A stretch of DNA of 54,188 nt, from the NCBI GenBank assembly GCA_007126035.1, contig SLCC01000138.1:1-54188 (forward strand). Direction: 5' to 3'. Below, piece by piece: positions 16,839 to 26,600 of the stretch. The stretch's first letter is position 1. Each line of letters begins with the position of its first letter. The notes below the pieces were generated by a model. It was not told the DNA's origin, did no database searches, and was given only the letters and a program-made list of their open reading frames with translations. Source of the stretch: Gemmatimonadota bacterium. Lineage in GTDB: Bacteria > Gemmatimonadota > Gemmatimonadetes > Longimicrobiales > RSA9. The position numbers and the translations under genes are program-made.

Positions 16839-19800
16839 TCACACCGCGCTGAAGTACTTGGCATCCGGGTGGTGGAAGACGATGGCGGCGGTGGACAGCT
16901 CCGGGACGAGAGCGCCCGCGCTGGTCAGGTCCATGCCCAGCCGCTCGCGGGCCGGGAGCAGGCGATAGACGACCTCGTGCTGCATATGGTCGGGGCACGC
17001 GGGGTAGCCCCACGCGTACCGCAGCCCTCGCCCGTGCTCGATGCCCCACTCCCGGCGCATCCGCCGGTGGACCCATTCGGCGGCGGCCTCGGCCAGTCGC
17101 ACGCCGAAGCCGTGGAGGTAGTAGCCCTCGGAGTATTCGCCCTCCTTCATCATGGCCGTGGAGCGCTCGAGCAGCCGGTCCGACACGGAGACGACGAGGA
17201 AGCCCACGTAGTCGACGGTCGAGCCGCGCAGGTAGTCGGCCAGGCAGAGCCGCTCCCGGTCGCTCTGTCTCGGGAAGCTGAGCCGCTCCACCTCGAGGGC
17301 CGGGTCTCCGGGGTCGCCGACGACGACGTGATCGCCGTCGCCCACCGCCGGCCAGAACCCGTAGGCGGCGCGGACTCTGACCTGTCCGCCGGCCAGGGCC
17401 TCCCGTTTCAGCCGCTCCAGGCGGGGCTCGAATTCGTTCCGGACCAGCCGCTCCCAGGCCTGGCCGCTGGCGTTCTTCGCGCCCCAGTGGAGCCGGTAGA
17501 GCGTGTTCAGGTCCACCAGGTCGTAGAGCTCGGCCAGCGGCACCCGGTCGATGACCCGGGAGCCCAGGAAGTCCGGTACGGGGACGTCCACCTGCCGGCG
17601 GCGACCCGGTCGCTCCGCGGGACGCGCGGCCTTAGCCCGATCCTGGAGGGCGGCGCGTCTGGCCACGCCCTCCCCCACTTCTTCCAGGCGACGTCGTACG
17701 AAGGCCTCCCGGTCAGGCCCCAGCAGCGCGTCCACGACGGCCAGGCCCGCGAACGCGTCCTTGCAGTACCATACGCCGGGCTCGTAGAGGGCGGTCCGCT
17801 GGTCGTCGACGAAGGACGCGGCCCGGACGAACGACGGGTTGATGGCGGCCCCGCCACACAGGACCGGGTAGCGCAGGCCTCGCCGGTCCAGCTCCCGCAC
17901 CGCTGCGGGCATCTGCTTCGAGGTGGAGACGAGCAGGGCGCTGAGCCCGATGGCGTCGGCTCCCACCTCCTGGGCCCTGGCGATGATGTCGTTGACCGGG
18001 ACCTGCTTTCCCAGGTCGTGCACGGTGTAGCCGTTGTTCTCCAGGATGGTGTGGACCAGGTTCTTGCCGATGTCGTGGACGTCGCCATATACCGTGGCCA
18101 GGACCACCGTCCCCTTGGACTGGCCCTCCGCCTTCTCCAGGTACGTCTCCATACGGCCCACCGCCGCCTTCATGACCTCGGCGGACTGGAGCACGAACGG
18201 CAGGATCAGGTCGCCGGCGCCGAACCTGTCGCCCACCTCCTTCATGGCGGGGAGCAAGACGGTGTTCAGGAACCGGACGCCCGCCTCGTGGCTCGCGGGG
18301 GTGGGCGACGGCGCGACGGCGAAGGCGCGGGCCTCGGCGCTGGCGGGGCCAGAGCCTGCGCTGGCACTTTCCGCCTCGCCCTGGATCCCCCGGGCAATGG
18401 CCTGGTCCACCAGCTCCACCACGCCTTCCTTCTTCCGGTGGAGGATGCTCCAGCGGATGGCGTCATCGGGATCCATCTCCAGGCGAGGGTCGCCACTCTC
18501 CGATTCCTCGACCTGGTGCTCCTCGAAGTAGGCGATGAAGCGGGCCAAAGCGTCGTCGCGGCGGTCGAAGATCAGGTCGTCGGCCAGCTGGCGCTGCGCC
18601 TCGTCCACCTCGGCGTAGGGCGTGATGTGGGCCGGGTTCACGATGGCCATGTCGAGACCCGCCTCCACGCAGTGGTGGAGGAAGACGGAGTTGAGCGCGG
18701 CCCGGGCTGGGGGCTGGAGCCCGAAGCGGACGTTGCTCACGCCCAGGCTGGTCAGGACGCCGGGCAGCTCGGCCTTGATGCGTCGGATGCCGTCGATGGT
18801 CTCCACGGCGCTGGCCCGGAACTCGGCATCGCCGGTGGCCAGGGTAAAGGTGAGGTCGTCGAAGACCAGGTCTCCGGGTGACATGCCGTACTCGCCCACC
18901 ACTATGTCATGGATCCGCCCCGCCACCTCCAGCTTGCGCTCGGCGGTCCTGGCCATGCCCGCCTCGTCGATGGTGAGGGCGATGAGCGCGGCGCCGTGCT
19001 CCATGGCCATGGGCACCACACGGTCGACCCGGTCCCGGCCCGACTCCAGGTGGATCGAGTTGATGATGGCCCGGCCAGGGTACTGGCGGAGCGCCGCCTC
19101 CACCACGTCCGTCTCCGTGGTGTCGATGACCAGCGGCGTCTCGACGCTCTGGGCCAGCAGCTTGACCAGCGTCCGCATCTGCCGGGCTTCGTCCTGCCGC
19201 TCCGTGAGGGCCACGCAGACGTCCAGCAGGTGCGCGCCGCCGTCCACCTGGTGGCGGGCCACGTCGCGGACGGCCTCGTAGTCGTCGGCCAGGAGCATGC
19301 GCTTGACCGCCTTCGAGCCCTGGGCGTTCACCCGCTCGCCGATGAGGGTGGGCGCGGGGACCTGTTGCATGTCCACGGCGGTCATGGCGCTGGCCAGCCG
19401 TGGCACGGCGGTCACGGCTCGCCCCTTCGGTCTCCTGCCCTCGACACGCCGCACCACCGCGGCCATGTGCTCCGGCGTGGTCCCGCAGCAGCCGCCCACG
19501 ATGCTCACGCCCAGCTCGACGACGAACCACTCGTGGGCCTCGGCCAGGGCCTCGGGCTCGAGGGGGTAGACAGCCACGCCGGCCTCGTTGTGGGGGATGC
19601 CGGCGTTCGGGATGACGCTGATGGGTAGCCGGCAGTTCTCCGCCAGCCAGCGCACCGGCTCCCGCATGTGCTCCGGTCCCGTGGAGCAGTTCAGGCCGAC
19701 GACATCCACACGGAGGGCCTCGAGCACCGTGGCCGCTGCGGCGATGTCGGTACCCAGCAGCATCCGGCCGCTGGTGTCCAGCGTGACCTGGACCTGGAGG

Positions 19801-20381
19801 CCGACGTCGCTCCGTCCCGCGTCGGCCAGCGCCCTCCGGCACCCGGTGACCTGGGCCTTCACCTCCAGCATGTCCTGGCTGGTCTCGACCAGCAGTACGT
19901 CCACGCCGCCCTCGAGGAGGCCGCCGGCCTGCTCGGCGAAGATGTCCACCAGCGCCTCGTAGGTCATGGCGCCCAGCGACGGGTCGGACGTGCTGGGAAG
20001 GAAGCCGCTGGGCCCGATGCTGCCCGCCACGAAGCGGGGGCGGTCCGGCGTCGCGTAGTCAGCGCACGCGCTCCGCGCCACCAGCGCCGCGGCACGGTTG
20101 ATCTCCACGACCCGGTCCCCGAGGCCGTACTCGCCCAGGGTCAGCCGGTTCGAGCGGAACGTGTTCGTCTCCACCACGTCGCAGCCCACGTCCAGGAACG
20201 AGCCGTGGATCTGCCGGATCAGGTCGGGCCTGGTGATGACCAGGTGGTCGTTGCAGCCGTCCAGCCCGGGCCCGCCGAAATCTTCCGCGGTCAGAGGCCG
20301 GGTCTGGATGCTCGTGCCCATGGCCCCGTCGTAGACCAGGACCCGCCGGGCCAGCTCCTCGAGATACGTAGACTGTTTCAT
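16839..20381 (-). CDS. metH: Cobalamin-dependent methionine synthase MetH
   Basis: This 1180-aa four-module enzyme transfers the methyl group of 5-methyl-THF to homocysteine via cob(I)alamin. In order: a homocysteine-binding domain (VYDGAMGTSIQ at the N terminus; zinc cysteines in GLNCSTGPEH and IVGGCCGTTPEH); a pterin-binding domain (LIGERVNAQGSKAVKRML); a cobalamin domain with the lower-ligand motif GDVHDIGKNLV; and a C-terminal AdoMet reactivation domain with YAWGYPACPDHM. I start at the ATG at 20381 (MKQSTYLEEL). The open frame runs 64 codons further upstream, but that stretch crosses a Rho-independent terminator and looks non-coding. The gene has a long structured leader, described separately. 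Confidence 0.95.
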   Translation of the reverse strand: MKQSTYLEELARRVLVYDGAMGTSIQTRPLTAEDFGGPGLDGCNDHLVITRPDLIRQIHGSFLDVGCDVVETNTFRSNRLTLGEYGLGDRVVEINRAAALVARSACADYATPDRPRFVAGSIGPSGFLPSTSDPSLGAMTYEALVDIFAEQAGGLLEGGVDVLLVETSQDMLEVKAQVTGCRRALADAGRSDVGLQVQVTLDTSGRMLLGTDIAAAATVLEALRVDVVGLNCSTGPEHMREPVRWLAENCRLPISVIPNAGIPHNEAGVAVYPLEPEALAEAHEWFVVELGVSIVGGCCGTTPEHMAAVVRRVEGRRPKGRAVTAVPRLASAMTAVDMQQVPAPTLIGERVNAQGSKAVKRMLLADDYEAVRDVARHQVDGGAHLLDVCVALTERQDEARQMRTLVKLLAQSVETPLVIDTTETDVVEAALRQYPGRAIINSIHLESGRDRVDRVVPMAMEHGAALIALTIDEAGMARTAERKLEVAGRIHDIVVGEYGMSPGDLVFDDLTFTLATGDAEFRASAVETIDGIRRIKAELPGVLTSLGVSNVRFGLQPPARAALNSVFLHHCVEAGLDMAIVNPAHITPYAEVDEAQRQLADDLIFDRRDDALARFIAYFEEHQVEESESGDPRLEMDPDDAIRWSILHRKKEGVVELVDQAIARGIQGEAESASAGSGPASAEARAFAVAPSPTPASHEAGVRFLNTVLLPAMKEVGDRFGAGDLILPFVLQSAEVMKAAVGRMETYLEKAEGQSKGTVVLATVYGDVHDIGKNLVHTILENNGYTVHDLGKQVPVNDIIARAQEVGADAIGLSALLVSTSKQMPAAVRELDRRGLRYPVLCGGAAINPSFVRAASFVDDQRTALYEPGVWYCKDAFAGLAVVDALLGPDREAFVRRRLEEVGEGVARRAALQDRAKAARPAERPGRRRQVDVPVPDFLGSRVIDRVPLAELYDLVDLNTLYRLHWGAKNASGQAWERLVRNEFEPRLERLKREALAGGQVRVRAAYGFWPAVGDGDHVVVGDPGDPALEVERLSFPRQSDRERLCLADYLRGSTVDYVGFLVVSVSDRLLERSTAMMKEGEYSEGYYLHGFGVRLAEAAAEWVHRRMRREWGIEHGRGLRYAWGYPACPDHMQHEVVYRLLPARERLGMDLTSAGALVPELSTAAIVFHHPDAKYFSAV

Positions 20382-20595
20382 GTCACGAGCGTTGAGCGTG
20401 AGCAGGGGCTCTGACCGACCGGGGTGGGAACAGAAAAAAGCCCCGCGACGGAAGTGCGGGGCGATCGGATGCTGCGACCAGTTGTCCCGGCACTTTAGAC
20501 CTTTGTTTCGGCAGCTCCGACCAGGCGACATCGCCTGACCTCCCTGCCCCGCGGTGCCAAGCGGCCAACACAAATGCGTCCGCGGGTCCTGCTGC
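20382..20595 (-). ncRNA. metH 5' leader: putative riboswitch or attenuator, class unknown
   Basis: The leader can form nested stems on the minus strand: 554-558 with 489-493 (GGCAC/GUGCC), 544-548 with 510-514 (GGCAG/CUGCC), and a perfect hairpin 532-537/522-527 (CAGGCG-like stem, loop AUGU); numbers are offsets from 20000. A 16-base unpaired strand, GAAACAAAGGUCUAAA, lies between two of the 3' arms. The segment 20546-20552 reads GCGGGGC in the RNA. It is identical to the 3' arm of the downstream terminator, so it can pair perfectly with the terminator's 5' arm. It also overlaps the second stem. The two folds are therefore mutually exclusive, as in an OFF switch. I do not see the GGCAACC core of SAM-I, the cobalamin GCCACUG box, or the SAH-riboswitch core. 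Confidence 0.5.
20434..20462 (-). terminator. Rho-independent terminator in the metH leader
   Basis: On the minus strand GCCCCGC, a 9-base loop and GCGGGGC form a 7-bp all-GC stem followed at once by six T residues. It lies 52 bases before the metH start codon, between promoter and gene, so it must act as an attenuator rather than a gene-end terminator. Confidence 0.85.
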
Positions 20596-20601
20596 TACCG
20601 A

Positions 20602-20631
20602 AGGCTAGTCGATCCGCAGGGGCCCTGTCAA
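20602..20631 (-). promoter_or_regulatory. Candidate metH promoter
   Basis: A perfect -35 TTGACA (20626-20631) is followed after 18 bases by a weak -10, TAGCCT (20602-20607). It would start a leader of about 210 bases ending at metH, which fits the attenuator described above. Confidence 0.4.
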
Positions 20632-20789
20632 CCTCCGTAGGGCTTTTCCCCGCTCCAAGAGCCGGGGGCCGTGTACGCCTGAGGCTGAGTCGCGTCACAA
20701 ACATTGCCCGATGGCAGTGGTGGTCCCCACCCGGTATCCTGCGAGCGCCGGCGCCGTCGCCCGCTGAGTCGGGCCGGAAGTGCCGGTAA

Positions 20790-20870
20790 GGCTGTGTTGT
20801 CGGGAGTTGTTGGCACGATACGGGACGGTTGCATGCCGCATCGGGTCCAACACTTCCCGCTAACACAGCC
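20790..20870. mobile_element. 81-bp MITE-like palindromic element
   Basis: Two 24-base arms, 20790-20813 (GGCTGTGTTGTCGGGAG...) and 20847-20870, are inverted copies matching at 20 of 24 positions around a 33-base centre. The left arm (20791-20813) matches 20 of 23 bases of 53975-53997, the probable end of an insertion sequence. This suggests a non-autonomous miniature element mobilised by that transposase. Flanking 8-mers do not form a clear target duplication. It lies 51 bases before the barrel gene and may carry its promoter or form a hairpin in its leader. Confidence 0.5.
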
Positions 20871-20921
20871 CCGGCGGTCGTGACAGAGCAACCAGCACAT
20901 CCTTCGATCAAGGAATGAGCC

Positions 20922-22103
20922 ATGATATCGCGTAGGTTAGTTCGTTTCGTCCTGGCAGGCCTGTGTGTGATGGCGGTGGGGGCCGCCGACGTCGCCGGCC
21001 AGGTGACGTTTGCCGGCGACGCCCGGTTCAGGCCTCGCCTCGACCTGGACGACCGCACGGGCGATCCGGCTGCCGGCTTCAACATGACCCGGGTCTACTA
21101 CCAGTACCGGCTGCGGCTGGACATGACCGGCGCCATCGGCGACGGCTACTACGTCCGCTCCCGGCTGGCCCACAACGGGATCGCCTTCTACTCCCGGGGC
21201 GGGCGCGGCGAGCTGCCGGACGTGATGGGGTCTCCGTTGAACACCATCTCCGAGCCCATGGCCTCGCGTAACAGCGTGGACTTCATGTACATGTACATAG
21301 GCCGCTCGACCCCGACCTTCGGGTTCGACATGGGCCTCATCCCGATCCCGGGCTTCAGCAACCCGCTCTGGGACCTGCACTACTACCCGAACCTTATGAT
21401 CGACGTCCCCTACTTCATCTGGAACACTGATGGCGGGTTCGGCGGTCACATGTTCGCCGACGTGGGCCCGGGCCGGCTGACGCTGTACGCGCTCCTGGAC
21501 CGGGCGCTGTCGGAGCATCGGGAGGACCCGGACGGCGTGACGACCCGTGACCACGACGACCAGCACACGCTGGTGGCCAGCTACTCGCTGCCCCTGGGGC
21601 CCGTGACGGTCATGCCCATGGTCATGAAGGCCTTTGCCGGCAGCCTGGACGAGCGGCCTGGCGGTGTCACGGACCCGGCGGCGTCGGGGACCTTCAACGC
21701 GCCCCTGACCGTGGGCGGCCAGCTCACCCTCCCGCCGCTGGGGCCGCTCACGCCCACGCTGTTCGGCGGGTTCACCCGCAGCACCCAGGACGGCAGCATC
21801 GATGCGCCCACTCCGGCCTACGACGGCTGGCTCGCCAGGGCCCGGCTCACGGGCAAGGTAGGGCCGGGCCACGTGCTGGTCTGGGCTGACCTGGCGCAGA
21901 GGACGGACAAGCCCGCGGCCGCGGAAGACGTCACCACCGACTTCTTCCACGTCTGGCTCAACTACCGCATCCCGGTCTACGAGAGCGACCGCGGACACTT
22001 CTCCATCGGTCCGGAGTGGCGGATCATAAATATCGCACGGGACGACGCCACCCTGCGCCGACGTCACAAGATCGAGATCAACTTCGACGTCGCCTTCCGC
22101 TGA
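20922..22103 (+). CDS. Predicted outer-membrane beta-barrel protein (porin-like)
   Basis: This 393-aa protein is of unrecognised family. It has an N-terminal signal peptide (MISRRLVRFVLAGLCVMAVG, cleavage probably after DVAGQ). The rest alternates polar and hydrophobic residues and is rich in Tyr, Phe and Gly, as in outer-membrane barrels, for example RVYYQYRLRLDMTG and VDFMYMYIGRSTPTFGFDMG. The last strand is KIEINFDVAFR. A well-spaced AAGGA precedes the ATG. It stands alone on the plus strand between metH and the dipeptidase, converging on the latter. A porin or phosphate-selective-porin-like role is a guess; substrate is unknown. Confidence 0.7.
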   Translation: MISRRLVRFVLAGLCVMAVGAADVAGQVTFAGDARFRPRLDLDDRTGDPAAGFNMTRVYYQYRLRLDMTGAIGDGYYVRSRLAHNGIAFYSRGGRGELPDVMGSPLNTISEPMASRNSVDFMYMYIGRSTPTFGFDMGLIPIPGFSNPLWDLHYYPNLMIDVPYFIWNTDGGFGGHMFADVGPGRLTLYALLDRALSEHREDPDGVTTRDHDDQHTLVASYSLPLGPVTVMPMVMKAFAGSLDERPGGVTDPAASGTFNAPLTVGGQLTLPPLGPLTPTLFGGFTRSTQDGSIDAPTPAYDGWLARARLTGKVGPGHVLVWADLAQRTDKPAAAEDVTTDFFHVWLNYRIPVYESDRGHFSIGPEWRIINIARDDATLRRRHKIEINFDVAFR

Positions 22104-22130
22104 CCGCCCCGCCGGCTGGCTACGGCCGCG

Positions 22131-23408
22131 TCACCGCGCCGCCGTGGCCAGCCGCTCGTTCTCGCGCCAGACTCGCATCAGGTTGCCGCCCCAGAGCTGC
22201 TCGATCTCCGACTCGGAGTAGCCGCGGCGCACCAGCTCCAGCGTGACGTTCAACGTCTCCGCCGCGTTCTCCCAGCCCACCACGCCGCCACCGCCGTCGA
22301 AGTCTGAGCTGATCCCCACGTGGTCGATCCCGATCAGGTCCACGGCGTAGTCGATGTGGTCGACCAGGTCGCTCACCGAGCCGCCGGGCCACCGCTCGTC
22401 GATCTCGGCGGCCCGGCGCCTGTACTCCGACCGCTCCTCGTCGGTCAACCGCTGCCAGTCGGCATAGCCGACGATCCCCACCTCGGCCCGCAGCGCGTCC
22501 AGAGCAGCCACCTTCTCCGGCTCGGGCAGCCGGACGAAGGCGCCGAGCCCCACCACCTGCACCACACCACCGCCCGCGGCGATGGCGCGGAGCTGGTCGT
22601 CGCCCAGGTTCCGGGGAATCGGGACGACGCCCTGGACAGCGGAGTGCGACGCGATGACGGGTGACTGCGACACCCGGACCGCGTCCAGCACCGCGGCACC
22701 GGAGATGTGGGACACGTCCACCATCATCCCCAGTCGGTTCATCTCCCGGACCACCTCTTCGCCGAACGGGCTCAGCCCGCCGTGCTCGGACTCGGGCTCG
22801 CCGGACCGGGGGTTGGCCGAATCGGAGATCTCATTGTGGCCGTTGTGGGAGAGGGTGAGATACCGAGCGCCCAGGTCGTGATACTGGCGCAGCAGGGACA
22901 GGTCGCGGCCCACCATGTAACCGTTCTCCATCCCGATGACCGCGACCCGCTTTCCTGCGGCGTTGATGCGCGCCACGTCGTCGGTGCTGTAGGCGATCTC
23001 GATGGCATCCGGGCAGAGCTCCTCGGCCATGCGGCGGATGGCGGTGAATCGCTCCAGCGCGGTGGCCTTGGCCGCGGCATGTCCCTCCGGCGTCCGCTCG
23101 CCCTGGCCCACGTAGACTATGAAGAAGGCCACGTCCATGCCGCCATCCACCATCTTCGGCACATCCACCTGCCAGTCGGTGGGGCCGCACGGATCGACTT
23201 CCACCACGAAGCGCCGTGAGATATCGACGTGCGTGTCCACGATCAGGACACTGTCGTGGATCCGCCGCGCCTCCGCCTGGAGCCCGGCGTCGTCCGTGTA
23301 TGTAGTAGTGGCTCCCGCCGATCCTTCCGGAACGTCGGCGGCGCAGGCGCCCGCGGTGACCAGGAGCGCCATCACGAGCACGATCTTGAACCTACGTATG
23401 TCGAACAT
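22131..23408 (-). CDS. M19 family membrane dipeptidase, lipoprotein
   Basis: This 425-aa protein belongs to the renal-dipeptidase family, whose members hydrolyse dipeptides with a binuclear zinc centre. The metal-ligand motifs are present: VDTHVD (first His-x-Asp), LTLSHNGHN, MVDVSHISG, VIASHSAV, and GIDHVGISSDFDG near the C terminus. The N terminus (IVLVMALLVTAGACAADV) is a lipoprotein-type signal with a plausible though non-ideal lipobox ending at Cys. I start at the ATG at 23408; 68 in-frame codons upstream run into a repeat-bearing intergenic region and are not protein-like. Likely periplasmic or outer-membrane anchored, in peptide or peptidoglycan-fragment turnover. Confidence 0.9.
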   Translation of the reverse strand: MFDIRRFKIVLVMALLVTAGACAADVPEGSAGATTTYTDDAGLQAEARRIHDSVLIVDTHVDISRRFVVEVDPCGPTDWQVDVPKMVDGGMDVAFFIVYVGQGERTPEGHAAAKATALERFTAIRRMAEELCPDAIEIAYSTDDVARINAAGKRVAVIGMENGYMVGRDLSLLRQYHDLGARYLTLSHNGHNEISDSANPRSGEPESEHGGLSPFGEEVVREMNRLGMMVDVSHISGAAVLDAVRVSQSPVIASHSAVQGVVPIPRNLGDDQLRAIAAGGGVVQVVGLGAFVRLPEPEKVAALDALRAEVGIVGYADWQRLTDEERSEYRRRAAEIDERWPGGSVSDLVDHIDYAVDLIGIDHVGISSDFDGGGGVVGWENAAETLNVTLELVRRGYSESEIEQLWGGNLMRVWRENERLATAAR

Positions 23409-23541
23409 CCGTTGTAATCCTCGAGCAGCTCGGGTCAGCGGGCGGGGGCTAAGGGTCTGACAAGCTGGGGCGGCGAGGCCGGCTGGGCAATGGGCTTCGG
23501 CGGGATGCCGGGCGACGGCGGGTGGTGGGCGCTCGACTCGA

Positions 23542-23562
23542 ACTCCGAGCTCCGAGCTCCGA
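23542..23562 (-). repeat. Heptad tandem repeat, second array
   Basis: Three perfect-phase heptads read ACTCCGA, GCTCCGA and GCTCCGA on the plus strand (CGGAGCT-type on the minus). They are preceded by a 6-base partial unit. They lie in the 228-base gap between the dipeptidase start and the RND gene end. The rest of that gap is GC-rich and I see no gene in it. Confidence 0.55.
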
Positions 23563-23636
23563 CCGCCCCACCACCACCCGGCCGCCGGTTGCCGGGCTTC
23601 GGCAGATCCCATCGGACAAGATCGTCCCCGGCGCTG

Positions 23637-26600
23637 TCAAGCAGAGCGCCGCGCCTCCGTCCGGGCGGGTACGGCCGCGGGCTCCGCTTCTTCCTCTCTG
23701 CCTTCATCGGCGTCGACGGCCGGCCGGTAGTGCCTGACCAGCCACTGCTCTATGTCGTCCACCAGGGAGTACATGACCGGCACCAGGACCAGGGTGAGCA
23801 CCGTGGCGAAAGTCAGGCCTGAGATCACCACGATGGCCATGGGCCCCCACCACGCCGCCTGCTCGCCGCCCCAGTAGAAGTCGGGGCTCAGGGCGGTGAA
23901 GAGCCCGAAGAAGTTGAAGTTCAGGCCGATGGCCAGCGGGATCAGGCCGAAGACGGTGGTGACGGCAGTCAGGACCACGGGTCGGAACCTGGTCACCCCG
24001 GCCCGGACCAGGGCTTCGCTGCGGCTGAGCCCGTCTCGCTCCCGGAGGAGGTCCACGTAGTCGATGAGGACGATGGCGTTGTTCACCACCACGCCGGCCA
24101 GGCTGATGATGCCGACGCCGGTCATGATGATGCCGAAGGGCAGCCCGAAGACCATGAGGCCGAGGAGCACGCCCACGGTGGACATGATGACGGACGTCAG
24201 GATGATGAGGGGCTTCACCACCGAGTTGAACTGGCTGATCAGGATGAATCCGATGAGGAGCAGGGCTATGAGGAAGGCCGTCCCCAGGAACGCCTGGGCC
24301 TCCTGCTGATCTTCCTGCTCGCCGGTGAAGCGCATGGTGTAGCCTGGCGGCAGCTCGGCGTCGAAGCCGCCGGCCGTCAGCGTCTGCTGGACCTGGCGGA
24401 GCACGGCGTTGCTGTTGGCCCCGGCCACCACGTCGCTGCTCACCGTGGCCACCCGCTCCAGGTTCTTACGGCGCACGCTGCCGGCGCCCTCATCGACGTA
24501 CCAGTCGGCCACGGCGGTCAGCGGGACCTGGACGCCCAGGTCCGTCATGACCATCAGCTCCTGGAGTGCGTCGAGCTCCTGGCGGTACGTCTCCGCCAGG
24601 CGCACCACAATGTCGTACTCGTCCTCGCCCTGCCGGAACTTGCCGGCCTCGGCGCCCTGGATCGCGCTCCGGATCGTCCCGCCGATGGCCCTGGTGCTGA
24701 GCCCGTAGAGCGCGGCCTTCTCCCGGTCCACGTCGATGACCAGCTCCTGGCGGCCATCGCTCATGTCGCTGTCCAGCCCCTCCAGGAGGCGACCTACTGG
24801 CGACGCTTGCAGGATCATCTTGGCCCGGTCCGCCAGCCGCTTCAGCACGTCCGGGTCGTCACCGGCTATCTCCAGGTTCACCGGCGACCCGGTGGGCGGC
24901 CCCATCTCGTCCCGGGCCAGGCTGAACTGGGCGCCCGCCAGGCCCTGGCCGACCCGCTCCTGCATCTCGGCCATGGTGGCGAAGACGTCGTAGCGCCGGT
25001 CCTTGTAGTCCACGAACTGGACTGCCACGCTGGCGTCGGCACCGCCCATGAACAGGCGAGTGATGGCGTCGCCCGAGGAGCCTACGGTGGCCACCACTGA
25101 CCGGGCGTCCACCATGCCCCTCAGCTCGGCCAGCTGGGCCTCGACCTGCTCCGCCAGCCGGTTCACCACCTCCGGCCGGGTCCCGCTGGGCGCGTCGATC
25201 TGGACCATGACCTGGGACGGCGGGATGGAGCCGGGGAAGAATTCGATTCCCCGGTTGAAGACCAGGAACACGAAAACGGTGGCGACGAAGACGCCCGCGG
25301 CGGCGCCCATGATGATCAGACGATGACTCAGCGCCCAGCGGAGACGCCGCTCGTAACGGGACAGCATGAACGGTACGGCCGCCGACTGGAAACTGCGGGC
25401 CAGCCGGACCAGGACGAACCGGTGCAGCGCCACCAGGGCAGCCACCAGGACCACCAGCAGCACCGCGGACAGGAGGTTGATTCCGGCCACCACCAGGACG
25501 AACAGGGCACCGGCGCCCATGAGCGTCCGCCGGGCCGCGGGCGTCAGCGGCGAGGACGGCGCGCCGTCCAGCTTCATGAACAGGGCGCAGAGCACCGGCA
25601 CCATGACCAGCGCCACGAACAGGGAGCTGGACAGCGTGATGATGAGGGTCAGCGGCAGGTAGCCCATGAACTCGCCGGCGATACCCGGCCAGAACAGGAG
25701 CGGCGCGAAGGCCGCCAGGGTGGTGAGGGTGGAGGCGATGATGGGCATGGCCACCTCGCCCGTCGCCAGCCGGGCCGCCGTCCAGTTGTCGTGGCCCTCC
25801 TCCAGGTATCGGTAGATGTTCTCCACCACCACGATGGCGTTGTCCACCAGCATCCCCAGCGCCAGGATCAGGGAGAACAGGACCACCATGTTCATGGTTA
25901 TGCCCATGGCCCCCATGACAATGAAGCTCAGGAGCATGGACAGGGGGATGGACGTGGCCACGAAGCCGGCGTTCCGCACGCCCAGGAAGAACAGGAGCAC
26001 GGCCAGCACCAGGATCAGCCCGCTGATAATGCTGTTCTCCAGCGTGCTGACTATCTGCTCGATGAACTCCGACTGGTCGCCGGTGATCTTGACCACGGTC
26101 TCCGCCGGGAACCCGGGCTCCATGACGGCGATCACCTCCTTCACTGATGCCGCCGTCTCGATGATGTTGTCGCCCGCACGCTTCACCACGTCCAGCGTCA
26201 CCACCGGGTCGCCGTCGAGCCGGGCAAACGTGGTGCGGTCCCTGTACGCGAAGTCCACCGTGGCCACGTCCCCGACGTAGATGGGCCGGCCGTTCCGCGT
26301 GGTGATGACGAAGTCCCGGATGGGCTCCGCCGCCACCAGCTCTCCGGCCACACGCAGGGCGTACTCCTGGGTGCCCACGTCCACCACGCCGCCGGGGATG
26401 GTCACGTTCTCGTTGCGGATCGCGTCCACCACGTCGTTGAAGTCGACGCGGTAGAAGGTGAGCATGGGCAGGTCCACGTCCACCCGGACCTCCCGCTCGA
26501 GACCGCCCGACAGGTTCACCGACAGCACGGACGGGATCTGCTCGAGCCGGTCACGGAGGTCGTCCGCCACGTCCTTCAACCGCTCCAGGCCGTAGGGCCC

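Noticed and set aside
16869-18881. Long open frame (670 codons) on the plus strand opposite metH, and similar long frames opposite pilB, sprA, rtcB and others
   Set aside because: High GC makes the complementary frames of real genes stop-poor. The translations are low-complexity (rich in Gly, Arg, His, Val, Asp), have no domain, and lie exactly over well-conserved genes.
20190-20573. 64-codon N-terminal extension of MetH
   Set aside because: It would translate through the leader terminator hairpin and its T-run. The encoded residues do not resemble MetH, whereas the ATG at 20381 gives the standard N terminus.
20382-20600. SAM-I riboswitch in the metH leader
   Set aside because: The GGCAACC and GUGCCAAAUCC-type cores and the kink-turn motif are absent, although the attenuator layout fits a riboswitch.
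20640-20790. Cobalamin riboswitch upstream of metH or the barrel gene
   Set aside because: On the minus strand ACCACCACTGCCA near 20715 loosely recalls a B12-box neighbourhood, but the conserved GCCACUG context and the flanking core are missing. It also lies upstream of the predicted metH promoter.
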